A stretch of 64,000 bases of DNA from Thuidium tamariscinum (taxonomy: Eukaryota > Streptophyta > Bryopsida > Hypnales > Thuidiaceae). Below, piece by piece: positions 23,491 through 34,498 of the stretch. The first letter of the stretch is position 1, and each line of letters starts with the position of its first letter. Where the stretch lies: the NCBI GenBank assembly GCA_947034885.2, contig OX344749.2:4789501-4853500 (forward strand), written 5' to 3'. A program made the position numbers and the translations under genes. Under the pieces are notes generated by a model. The model was not told where the DNA came from. It made no database searches and worked only from the letters and a program-made list of their open reading frames with translations.

Positions 23491-25617
23491 AATTTTAAAT
23501 GTTATTAATGTGTATTTCCTATTCCATTTCTAATTACAAGTGACTTTAGATACAATACATTAGACTATTTGATCATTCCTCTAGAATTGAACCCCTATGC
23601 TATAGTCCTTGGTTTTGTGGAATTTAGAAAAACTTAGACAACAAGCCTACAAAATGAATTTTGTCATGATGCCTCTATAAAGGAAATCTATAGCTACAGG
23701 ACAACAATTTAGAATTAAAACCATGCTAGGAGGTCAATGGCGAAGTCACTTTGTCAAAATTCCTCTTTTTGTGGAAAATCCTCAAAGCCTAGTAATTAAA
23801 GGAAAGAGCGAGATTTACTTCTCCTTGGCAATTGTATAGAGTCCAAATGTGGGCTTAAATATCTTTTGTGAAATCTCATGGGAGGTCCTACAAAAAGTTT
23901 TAACATTTTTTAATACTCAAAAGATGCTTTACCGGATAGTCAATCACTTTAATCTTCAATAAGAAAATAAGAAATTTATAAAAATTATTCTGATTGCAAT
24001 AAAATTTCATTAAAAATTAAAGTAGTTTATTTTGTGTTAATGAAGAGCCCCAACAAGTTTCAAGGCATTTTCATATTGGGAAGTATTTGAATTAATAAGT
24101 TCATTATCGAACCGGCAATTTTTAATGATTATGGTGGAGTTGGCTGGTATTATGAGTGCATATGATATTGAAATAAGGCCCAAGTTAGGTATTTTCTTAT
24201 TTTCGTAAACCTACTAGAGACCAAAGGCTAGTTACTTTTCATAAAAAAGTCAACTTTTAAAAGTTGAATTTTTACCTTATTTGGTCATAATCTAGCGTTG
24301 GGTTTTGTTGAATTTTTAGTGAATGAAAAGGGGGAGAGGCATTCATACTAATAAAAGTAGCCTTTTGAAGCCAATGGCGCAATCCAATTGTGATTTAAAA
24401 TCAAACTTCAAAAATTACAAATAGGGTCAATATAAAAAGTAAAAAATGTTGAATTATGATGAAAATTTTAGCTGATAAGATTACCACATGAAATTGAGAG
24501 GAGGTAGGTTCCTTTGGAAGAGTATAAAAGTCTAGCATCCATTTTTCTTTCAACTCACCCCTTTACATCACTTGTAGCCAAGATTTTGCCCCATACCTTG
24601 TTGGTTCAATAATTTGGACTTTTTGGCCAAGTTTGAGCCAAAGTTGCATATTGTGTGTTGTTGAAACATTTCAAGCTCCATCTTTGTGATTTTGTTGAAC
24701 TTTGAAGGACCTTGATAACCCTTCAAGGTTTACTAACATTTGTTGTGTTTTTGCAAAAATTTTGTTGAGTTTTAGAGTATTTTTGAGAGTTTTGTACTAA
24801 CTTGTACTAATCCTAAAGTCACCTCCCCTTGTAATAAGCAATGTGTATGTACTTTATTCCCACCCTTAGAATAAAGTGTACACAACCGAGTTCTAGAGTT
24901 TTTGTGAATAATTGCTAGTGGGTGTCTATCCTATATGTAATCCAAATACACCTTCCAAGCAATGGATCTTTCTAAACTTCCTACAACTAATTGGTCTATG
25001 CGTAATTGTTGAGTTAAAATATCCTCTCCCTTATGAGTTAGTCGATTTTGGTTATTACACGTTGCTAAGTGATGACTACAGTCAAGCGATTGGGCTAAAT
25101 TTGTAAAGCTATTTCTACTCTTTCCACCTTGTTTAAAGAAATTCCCGGCTATCCTGATTCCCTATTAGATAATGGAGGATGAAGTTTGGATATGAATCTT
25201 TAAAACTTCATCCGTTAATTGCAAGTATTCTAATTATCGAAATCAAATGAGTAATATTTGGTTATTTTCTAATCTTTAATTTCTCTAAGAGTCTAACGTT
25301 TCACTTGGATTGGTCAACCTTGCTTGACTTTTATCCAAATGAGACAGTTTTCAACGAAAGCTTTAGTCTATTCTTATTTCTTTGGTGTTGATCAAATTCA
25401 AAGCAGAGTTGGGTTTTTTTTGTTCTAAGATACATTTATAGGATCCAATCTTTAGTTTGTTTTTTGGTTGCTCTTTAAATCTAATTAAGATATTATTTGA
25501 CTAATTTTGTCTACCTTGATTAAACATTGGAATAGGTAATTTGAGTCAAAAGAGGGATGATTTTATCCTTTCAAAAGTAAAAGCTTCAATATTTGACTTG
25601 GGATAAAAGTCACTTCT
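23491..25617. other. AT-rich stretch, possibly an old LTR-like unit
   Basis: No gene is recognised. A TATAAAAG box at 24523 and an AATAAA at 24870 could be the promoter and polyadenylation signal of a solo LTR or short transcription unit. No TG..CA boundaries or target duplication could be confirmed. A GGATGAAGTTT...AAACTTCATCC hairpin lies at about 25177-25216. Confidence 0.3.
24523..24530 (+). promoter_or_regulatory. TATA-box-like element
   Basis: TATAAAAG lies downstream of a GGAGGTAGG tract and upstream of a pyrimidine-rich stretch. An AATAAA follows about 340 bases later. The placement is promoter-like but no gene is attached. Confidence 0.3.
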
Positions 25618-25620
25618 TAT

Positions 25621-25827
25621 CACTAGAAGAAAAACGCAGAAATCCTTGTTTATTTCAACAGAACACGTCAGGTAGATTGTGTTGAGACTACGTTGCTGAA
25701 AACGCAGGAAAACGTTGAAAACGCGTTTTTTGTGTTTTTTTGTGTTTTTTCCGCATTTTCAGCAACGCAGTCTCAACACAATCTACCTGACGTGTTCTGT
25801 TGAAATAAACAGGGATTTCTTCTAGTG
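25621..25827. mobile_element. CACTA-type MITE, 207 bp, near-perfect palindrome
   Basis: The ends are CACTAGAAGAAAAACGCAG and, reverse-complemented, CACTAGAAGAAATCCC. The 3-bp duplication TAT lies at 25618-25620 and 25828-25830. The arms share GTTTATTTCAACAGAACACG and AGATTGTGTTGAGACT, so a transcript would fold into a hairpin of nearly 100 bp. CACTA-type termini with a 3-bp duplication identify the superfamily. The copy looks young. A longer relative lies at 61905-62228. Confidence 0.88.
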
Positions 25828-25830
25828 TAT

Positions 25831-28386
25831 GGTAAATCTTATCGTTGACTGATTTATCAAAATTTTACCCAATTAAACTCCTTTTACTAAAGCAATCAAA
25901 TCTTTTGGCTTCCTTTTTGCCTTCTTATTTTAATCTAAATCGAATTCTATATTTTACTATTTGGATAAAGTTAATTGTAAGTAAATTCCGATCGTCATCC
26001 GGTTCACCAAAATTTACCTATCGATTATTTTTCCTTTAGGAGTACTTTTAGCTTTTATTTTTTATTTCTACTTCTAATCAAAAGTTTAAACTTCAAAGAT
26101 CTAAATTTCTTATCAATTCTAGCTTTCATTTTGTAACAATGTGATTGGTTTTGATTATCTCTAATTCTGTGTTACTACCTAAATGAATGATAGCTAATTC
26201 CTACTTCTAAATGAAATTATGAAAAAAATAGAGATGACTAGGGATTTTCAAAAACTAACTTCCATCATGACAACCTTGAGGTCTTCGTGTGATTCCATAA
26301 ACTCCCCATGTTGTACTAGTTCTACCTCCATTTCAATAATCTCGCTCTTAAACGTTGTATTTGATATACTTATTGAAGCTTTGGATGTTGTATTTTCTTC
26401 TAAGACTTTATTCCTTCTTTTGTCTTCTTTGGTTTTTTCTTTTATCTTTTTGGGTTCTTCCTTATCTTTTAAATAGGATTTAAAAGTCAAAACATATAAT
26501 ATCCTAATATAATATAATCTTGAAATTACTTGCTAAATGGTCTCCAAAGTCAGTCTTCACTACAACTAAGATTTTCCAAATTTTCTCTAATTTAACAACC
26601 TCTAAAATTCCTCTAAAGTCATACTATTATTTTCTTTGTTTTTTTCTACTTGTATTCACCTAAATTAAAATATGGTTAAAAAAGTCAAACGTTCTAAATG
26701 GTTGGTTCTCCCTTTGCTAACTCCTTCTAAACTTCCAACCTCTAATATTATAGACTCCAAAAACACTTGTATTATGATTTGTTCAAGTTGGAGTTGGAGA
26801 TGGTGTTTTAGAGCTTTATAGATGGTGAGAGTTCAGAGTTTTGTATTAGTCCAGCAAGACGGAGCTTTGAGGTGGGGAAGAGGGGTATTCAGTACACAAA
26901 GGAACTTTCCAACCAGTAAGTGGAGCTTCCCAATCAGCAAAGGGGTCCTAATTAGCCCCCCAAAGTCAACTAAGGTTGATTAGGTCTTCTAGTTGCTCTT
27001 AGTATGGTGGATGTAGTTTCTTTGAGGACTAACCTTCCTTGTGAAGGTCGCACCCTCCCAGTCACTCAATTTTGCTCTTAATATGGTGGGATCTGGTTTA
27101 TTTGGGAACTGACTTTTTTTTGGGAAGTCTAACCTCCCAGTTACTTCCTAAATCTCTCAATAATTAGGATTTTAGCCTTTAGTGTGAAGGGTCTGGATTG
27201 TTTTGTGGATTGACTTCCTTTGAAAATTTCCACCTCTCAATCACTCTCTAGATCCCTCAACTACCAAAATCTAAGCCCTCTTAGTGTAAGAAGTTTGGAA
27301 TTTTGGATAATCTCAAAAGTCAAATTTAACAATAATCAAATTTAAACAAAACTCAATTGGGGCCTTAAAGCATCATCCCAGAGTTGAGTTTGTCTAATCA
27401 GATGGTATGTGATCACCCAAAAGGATGATCATTCAGTAATCAAGCTTTGATCACAATATCGGCCTTTAATGCCGGTCTGCCACCACTGTTAGGCTGGCTA
27501 CTGGCCTTGGGTTCTGTCCTCGAGGTCTGGCCGCCTGTCCTTGGGATCTTGGCTACTGGCCTTCTTTCCTAGACACTCTGGTTACTTAAACGAAACTGGA
27601 TTTAACTAATCCAGCCCTTTTTGGCTATTGCCCACCAATTTTGGGGTCTCCGTTTGGGGACCCTTTAATCAAAACAAACACAGAAAAAATTATAAGTAAA
27701 AGCGAAGCTTCGCTATTCAGGTGGTTTAGGCCCAAATTTTGGAAATGAAGTGACATAATTCTTTGACTAAGACTTAAAAGATCCTATAATTTTGGCGATG
27801 GCTTTGCCGTATTAAAGAGATTAGCTTCAAATTCTAAAATAATTTCACCAAAGTTCTGTTTACTCAAAGATTAAAGGAAGTTTGGATCCTATCCAAATCC
27901 CCACAATGCGAACAAGGACCTCAATTAAATGTTTAAGCTTAGGGGAATCCTCGATAAGTCAATCCAGGCTATGAATCCCTCGTCAAAAGACTCAAATCAT
28001 ATAATTTTGGTGTCAAATCTTCAAGCAAAAATACAAGTATATTAGTTAAGCGCTCCAAAGCTACTTCAAAGTCCGTTGAAGAGGCTTACAACAAAGAAAC
28101 TCAAGATGGTAATGAAGTTCAAATCCATAAAAGAAAAACAAGAGTTTTGGGTAGTATCAAGAACCTTGCAATCTGGACATGTAGGAAATCAAATGTAATA
28201 TAGAATGATAAAAGATGTTTGAAAAGAAGTGTATAGAACGTGGTTATGGTGTATAATGAATTATGAGGGGTATGTGGATGTAAGAGGTGTGAAATGAGGA
28301 GAGGGGGAGGCTTTTTATACTTTTCTAAGGCCTCCTCCCTTCAAGTTATGTTCTAATCTACCTAAGAAAATTCAAATTAACGTTAA
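25831..28386. other. AT-rich stretch without recognised genes
   Basis: The part from 26.7 to 28.3 kb contains repeated phrases (CACCTCCCAGTCACT, GGCTACTGGCCTT) suggestive of decayed repeat DNA. A minus-strand TATAAAAAG lies at 28311-28319, followed on that strand by a CT-rich tract, which looks like a core promoter. No open frame follows it. Confidence 0.3.
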
Positions 28387-30487
28387 TGACAATGACAGGA
28401 CTCACACAATGCCTTTGAAAAGAGCCTCTAGTATTTAACTTGTGGTGTATTCCTGAAGTTTTAACTTGTTTTGAGTAGTTTTATCATTATACTAATACTT
28501 ATAGTGTTATACTAACAAGTGTTGGTATTTTTATTGTTCATATATTTCTTTGTCCTATTTGAAACAATGAAACTTTCGCTTTATGGGGAGTATTTCTAAA
28601 AGTTTTTTTTCATTTTTCCAATTCACAGCAAAGCTTTGACTTCCCGTAGTTTGAAGTTTTTAGAATTTTGTATATTTCCTATTCTACGGCAAAGCTTTAA
28701 ACCTCCTTCTTTCTTTTAATCATTTCTATGTAATTAGGCCTTTTGACCTTAGGTTGTTCAAGTTTGTTCAAGTTTGTTATTTTTTATATTACTCTTTCTT
28801 TAGGGCTAAGACCAAGGGTATAGTCAGATTACTAAGAAGAGGTGTCAATACAAATTTAAGTTCATAATCTTATAGCAGAGGTTAAGAGATTTTCAAAAAC
28901 ATAAAATACAAAGAAATCTGAACTAAAATGAATAAGATATGCGCAGATGAAGTTCTAAACAATAAACTTCATCCATGCATAACTTCTACTAAAAAGGTTC
29001 AAATTGCAAGTATCATATCAATTTTAAAAATTAATCTTAATTTTTACGAGGAAAAATCACTCAAAGTTTAAAAATAGTAATCTATCAAAAGTTAATTTAA
29101 AAATTAAAGTATATGTCGAGCGAAAGCTAAAAGTAAAGTCAGACCATTTAAATTGTGTTATGATATAGATTTGAGTTAAGAATCTAATAGAAGAAGTTGA
29201 AAGCTTTTCAAAAATATAAAGTACAAAGAAAACCGAGTTGAATTGAAAAAGTTTTAAGTGGATGAAGTTTCAATCACTGATTAGTAATCAAAACTTCATC
29301 CATGTATAACTTCTACTAAGAAAGTTTGATTTTCAAGTTCCGCATCAATTTACAAAACTGATTTAAGTTTCTATAAGAAAAACATATTAGAAATCTAAAA
29401 ACAGTAAACTATTAAAAGTCGGATTGAAAACTAAAACGCTTAGGAAGAAAAAAATAGAAAATTAGAAGATGGAAATAGAAATGAGCAATTTAAAGTGTAA
29501 GAATTAGCAACTTTTATCTCTCTAGTTTTTCTCTCCTTAGCCTACACTACAATAGAAGAAACAATTGAGTTCAAGAATCCAAACTATAGAATGATAAAAT
29601 TGCAATTGAAGGTTTTAGTTAAAGTATAAAAATTAGTTGAGGAAAAAAAGGAAAACAAAATCACACAACAAACACTTGAGGATAAGATAGATTAAGATAA
29701 GAAAATGAACCTAAATTTTTCTAGTTTGTGTATGAAGTTAAAAAAAAATAGTTTCAACAGTGTAGAAAGAAAAAGAAAAAGAATTAAGAAAAATAAAAAA
29801 TAAATAAGAATCACAAACTATAATAAACTTCTATTTTAAGTAGTAAAAAAAATTATAAAACACTTTCAACCATAGAAAACAAGATGGATAGGAACGAGTA
29901 TACAACAATCTTTAAGATACTCTACCCATTGAAGTAAGTTACTAAATCAATTGTAACTTATGTAATTTCAAAGTAGGACAATTTAACTAATAGGATCGAA
30001 TTAAAAGTTTGATTCAAAGGTTGAAGATGAAGTTTTCACTTAAATACAAAGTGATATTAGACTATAACTTTATCCTAGCTTTCCAAAAACATATTACACT
30101 TAAAAAATTAAACTCAAAATGAACAAAATAGGGCTTGATGAAATTTAATCACTAAAATGAATGAAAAGTAGTTAGAAAAAGTAAAAGTGGAACAAGTTGA
30201 GTGAATTTAAAATAAATAAGATACAAGTGAAGAAAAATCATGATTTAAACTTACCATATAGTGGGTTAATGGTAAGTTTTCTTTTACTTTATGCTTTGTG
30301 CCAAATCTTTCGTATATTCTTTTGTCTTCACATTGCCCGTAGCATTTATACACTAACTTGGACTATATGCATTAGGTACTATTCTTACCTACGGACAAAC
30401 TAATAGTGGTAAGACGTATATGATGTTGGGATCTACCCTACAACCTGGCATCATTTCATTAGCGGTTGAAGATGTTTTTAAAAACAT
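28387..30487 (+). repeat. Left arm of a giant inverted repeat (fold-back)
   Basis: This arm matches the reverse complement of 34499-36659 over about 2.1 kb with only scattered substitutions and a small indel (the right arm is about 60 bases longer near 36360-36420). Outer boundaries are TGACAATGACAG at 28387 and its complement ending at 36659. Inner homology stops just inside the kinesin exon. The arms also contain repeated GATGAAGTT...AACTTCATC hairpins. No target duplication was found at the outer ends, so this may be a segmental inverted duplication rather than a transposon. Confidence 0.9.
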
Positions 30488-30494
30488 TCAAGAG
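30376..30494 (+). pseudogene. Captured kinesin-7-like motor exon (P-loop), left copy
   Basis: The 119-bp segment is flanked by AG at 30374-30375 and GT at 30495, so it has correct splice borders. It enters in the middle of a codon and reads TILTYGQTNSGKTYMMLGS, then PGIISLAVEDVFKNIQE. The GQTxSGKTYTM-like P-loop and the PGII.LAV.DVF block are diagnostic of kinesin motor domains, closest to the plant kinesin-7 (CENP-E/NACK) group. No other kinesin exon is recognisable in the window. It is therefore either a captured fragment or one exon of a gene whose remaining exons lie outside. Confidence 0.85.
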
Positions 30495-31592
30495 GTACGG
30501 GTAAGAAAAATGTGGATGAAGTTTGATGTATCGATTTGTAGTCAAACTTCATCCACTCATAACTTTTGATAGGAGAATTCAATTAAGTCAAGTCTTACCA
30601 TTCTACAATAAAGAGAAAATAACCTACAAGAATTTGAATTAAGTTTTGGTCTGAGTACAACTTTACTAAGAAACAACAACGACTTAATTAGAAGCCAAAA
30701 AGGCGAATTAAAACCTAATTTGGAATAATTTAGGGTTGTTTTAAGTTTTAGACACTTAGAAATGACACAAAGATTCATTGCTTGGAAGGCGTAGTGGATC
30801 AACGTATAAAAACCCGTTTCAAATACTTAGAATTGAACCTAGTTGTGTAAGTCTAGTTACTAGAGGTAGGTAACTAGGTGCTCACAACGTGGCGCTACAA
30901 CCCTTTTGCAATGAGGTGGACGGTGATATTTTGGTGAAGAAAAGACGGCATGGAGGCTTTGGGAGTGTTCTCGCACAACATTGTACTTTAAAATTGTATT
31001 AGGCGAAGTCAAATTTTACAAAGCAGAAGGCATTTACTTGAAAGTACCTTCAATAGATGCTTGTGAGTTTGTAGGCTCAACTTTACTTTTATTGAATTAA
31101 TTGAAAAACTTAAAATTTATGTTTCAAAGTGCCATGCCAGAATTTCAAGAAGACTACTTGGAAACCTATCATAAAGCATGTGTTTTTCTTACTTTTCTTG
31201 CTTCTCTATGTGATAATAATATTGTGTTGGTGGTATGAGAAAAAAACAATGGGTGGTGTATTAAAATGCCAAAAATTAGTGATGGATGGTTTCTAATGCT
31301 GTGAATTAGGCCTGTCTCTAAATTATGAAGTTCAAATTTGCTGAAACTTGGTGATGTTGTGAACTGGTGGTTGCTTAGGATATATTCAAAACAATTCAAA
31401 GTTGTTTTTGAAGCATCGACAAATTCAAAGGAATGATCATAATTCCAATATGATAACTTGATAATGAATTTAAACTGCTTGTTTAAAAGTTCTATATTAA
31501 ATATATAATGTGATGTGGAGTTCCATGGGATAATGGGATGAGGATGCTAACTTGATGAACTCCGGTCTCCACATTAGGTGGCATGAACTCTA
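30488..31592. other. Spacer of the inverted repeat, no gene seen
   Basis: A GGATGAAGTTT...CAAACTTCATCC hairpin lies at about 30512-30555. At 30870-30960 a GC-richer segment (GTGGCGCTACAACCC, GAGGTGGACGGTGAT) resembles the block near 17940, probably a dispersed repeat. Otherwise AT-rich. Confidence 0.35.
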
Positions 31593-32288
31593 ATGGCTGG
31601 GATTGCAAATCCCAGACACAAGCCCCAAACTCTCGCATGTCTCCTCCAATTTCTTCCCAATGTCGACCAGTTCCGATTCTTAACCCAAGTTGAACTTCGA
31701 TATGATTTTCAAAGTCTATGGCAACCCTATCTTGCCTGTCTGCTTCTTCACGCACCCGCGCACGTCAACAACAGCTTCTGTGGCGTCCTCCCTGCATCGT
31801 TCTGTCCTGAAATTGATGCTATTCCCAGCGCGTCATCGCAAGCCCCACCTTGGCCGACTCGCCATAGCCGGAGCTGGTATAAACAGCTCTCGCATGTCAC
31901 CTGCCTAATTTCCTCATCCATGCTTAATAGATACATGCAAAGAAAATTGGAGGCATCTCTGAAAACTTATGAAGAAAATTGGAGGCATCAGATAAATGGG
32001 TAAGCATAATGGTTCATGCCATTTCTGTTTCATTTGGTTGTGGGCATCCAATTTTTTCAAAGAAAAAAATTAATCATCATTTGGTAAATATTATAGAAGT
32101 GAATTCTGTATTAGCTGAGAAAGATATTTATTAATTTTTTTTCATTGCATCTTAGAGATATGAATAAAAAACTGAGGGAGCTCAAGAGGAGACTAAGGAA
32201 GCTCAAGAGTTCAGGGAGAGAGCTCATAATTGATTTGCAAAGTCTTTGTAAACATTTTGTTGACAAATTGAATGAAGCTCTTAATTAA
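31593..32288 (+). CDS. Possible two-exon coiled-coil gene, unrecognised
   Basis: A plus-strand frame open from 31593 runs to a good 5' splice site (GG|GTAAGC, about 32000). A 3' site at about 32157 (TTGCATCTTAG) restores the frame, and the joined tail reads INGDMNKKLRELKRR and ends at TAA near 32288. The last 70 residues are rich in K, R, E and L with heptad-like spacing, consistent with a coiled coil. The first exon is more GC-rich than its surroundings, so it could be a captured gene fragment. The start codon is uncertain because the frame begins in DNA that is also open in another frame. I do not recognise the product. Confidence 0.35.
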
Positions 32289-32289
32289 A

Positions 32290-34498
32290 AAGACAATTCC
32301 ATCTATAATTTTTTCATTACAATAGTTATGTAAACCAAATCATTATTGTCATAGTGCATTCTAAATCTTGAAATATGTTGCTATGAGTTCAAGCATCGGT
32401 TTAACTATAAGAAGTTGAATTACAAACATTGGGATTGAGATTTAAAGATGGAACTTGAGAGGCAATTGTAAAATTAATTTTTAGAGTATCCTAATTTGTA
32501 GAGCATCATGGGAGTATAGCATGTATTTTCAATGCGATGATGTTATCTTCCTATAGATTTGATGTATGGGAGTAGCGTAGCATTTGAGATTTAGCTATCA
32601 ATATGAATGACTTTTAGTATAAATATAGTTCTTTGAGCGGTACCGCAAGATCAAAGGTGGTAGTTCTTCTGTAGTATGTAGCAAAAAGAGTTTTTATTTT
32701 TCACTTTTGCAATTGTTGTTGCAATGCCAATAAAATAACATCCAATGAATATCATTTTGTATTCATGCTAGTATTGAATGTTGTCTCTGAATGTGTGACT
32801 AGAACTTCATCCACAGAACTTCATCTAAAATATTTCATTTCAAAAGATTCATCCAAAAACTTCATGTACATAATTTCATCTTCAAGTTTTCAATAAAAAC
32901 TTTCATCCAAAAAAATTCTATCCATATAGCATCTATTTCAACCATTCAATGTTGTTTATGAATTTCATCCAATGTTCATAAAATTGTCATTCATTGGACA
33001 AACATTCATCCAACATTCTTGGTGTAAATTTACTTGGTAGTCATTTTACATGGTAATGAGTTGTATAAAAACAGTAGTGAAACTATGATGGAGGTGAGCA
33101 AAAGAAATTCACCCACTTTTATTTTGAGATGGTGAAAGAAAGGTGAACATGTAATGAAAGGGTGGTGAATTGTAGGCACTTTACCGTGCATTCATCTGCT
33201 AGTGAACCGACCAATGCCATTGATGAATTGAAATTTGCAAAAACTTTAACAATATATGTAATTTACAAAAAAACTTCAATGTATTAAATTTTTCAAGTCA
33301 TTTAACGGTAAGAGCAATCAAGTAATAATATGATAGCGTCACAAGAACATTCAAAGCTCAAAGATTGACAAACATTCACAAGATTGTACAAATGTATGAA
33401 ATCTAAAGACAAAAGAAGTATTTTGAATTACACCTTTGAAATATCACCATGTCACCCTCTATAATATCACTATTATAACTAGGGTTCTAGGGTGTTTTGG
33501 AGCTTTAAATAGCTCCAAGGTTTAGGAGCATCCAGCTCGATCACGGTGGTTTCTGTCTCATAAACGTGGATTTTCAAGTTCATTGAACAGAGGTCTTGGC
33601 ACGGTGAGTTTTTTGGGTTGTTTGTTCAATTTTAACGCATATAGCAAATTAACCTTGAAGAATGAATTCAAAGAAGTACCACCATTTTGAACTTTTTTTC
33701 ATACACATGTAAGCTTATGAAGTGTAGCTACTTGCTTTTTGTACAGTCCTCCCAAAGTATTTTTTTGTCAAATTAGAAGCTTAGACTTTATAATGGATGT
33801 GGCAAGAAATTTTGAGTTTTTTTCCTACGTTGTCAAGTTAGCAAACCAAAGTTATTACCCTATGAAGGAATTTCAATGTATGCTACAAAATTTAAATTTA
33901 AATTTAAGAATTTTAAAATTATATTATTGCAAAAGTATCTCACATTGTCATGAAAAATAAGCTTCCTTGAGTGGTGAAAGGGATCTAGCCTGGGGATTTG
34001 GCTTCCTTTTGATTTTAATTTTTAATAAAATGAACGGGTCGATTTTAAAAATCATTTTTTTTTTGATAAGTTGACCATCTAATCAAGATCCATTCAACGC
34101 CCACTAGAGTCTCCTTCATTGGTTTCAAAAATAAAAAACAAAATACTACTCAAGTGTTGATTTGAATGGTAACTAATAACTAAACCTCAAATAGCGAGAA
34201 ATGGGAAGTTTCCTCGAACCCATAGTACAGCATGTCATCCTCGAAAGCTTCATTCCTTCAAAAAAATTATCCTACTTTGGTGAGATTCCACGGGGATCTC
34301 TTAGTCCTCTCCTTAAAAAGTCATCACGCGATTCCTTAATCATGTATCTCGTCAATCGATAATTCAGTTTATTAGGGGATCTCAAGTAAGGTCTTCAGCT
34401 TGAAAGTTCATTATGAGATCTTCTAATCATTCTCGTTAATGGTTTTTCTATGGTGAAGTCATTAGGGATCTCTCGGTCTTCTATTTATAGGATCATCA
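32290..34498. other. Spacer of the inverted repeat, repeat remnants
   Basis: At about 32800-33010 the words CTTCATCCA and TTCATCCAA recur many times, a degenerate microsatellite related to the hairpin motif in the arms. At 33640-33760 a fragment matches the left-end interior of the piggyBac MITEs (GAAGAATGAATTCAAAGAAG, ACCACCATTTTGAAC, GAAGTGTAGCTAC). At 34190-34500 GAGATC words recur at irregular spacing. No gene is recognised. Confidence 0.4.

Noticed and set aside
24523..24875. Solo LTR
   Set aside because: TATA and AATAAA are suggestive, but no TG..CA ends, target duplication or partner LTR was found.
30870..30900. tRNA primer-binding site (GTGGCGCTAC) of an LTR retrotransposon
   Set aside because: Too short a match to a tRNA 3' end and no LTR boundary beside it.
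31593..31908. Possible cytochrome P450-like fragment in an alternative frame (IFKVYGNPIL)
   Set aside because: One short loose resemblance with no haem-binding motif or other conserved block. Not enough to name a family.
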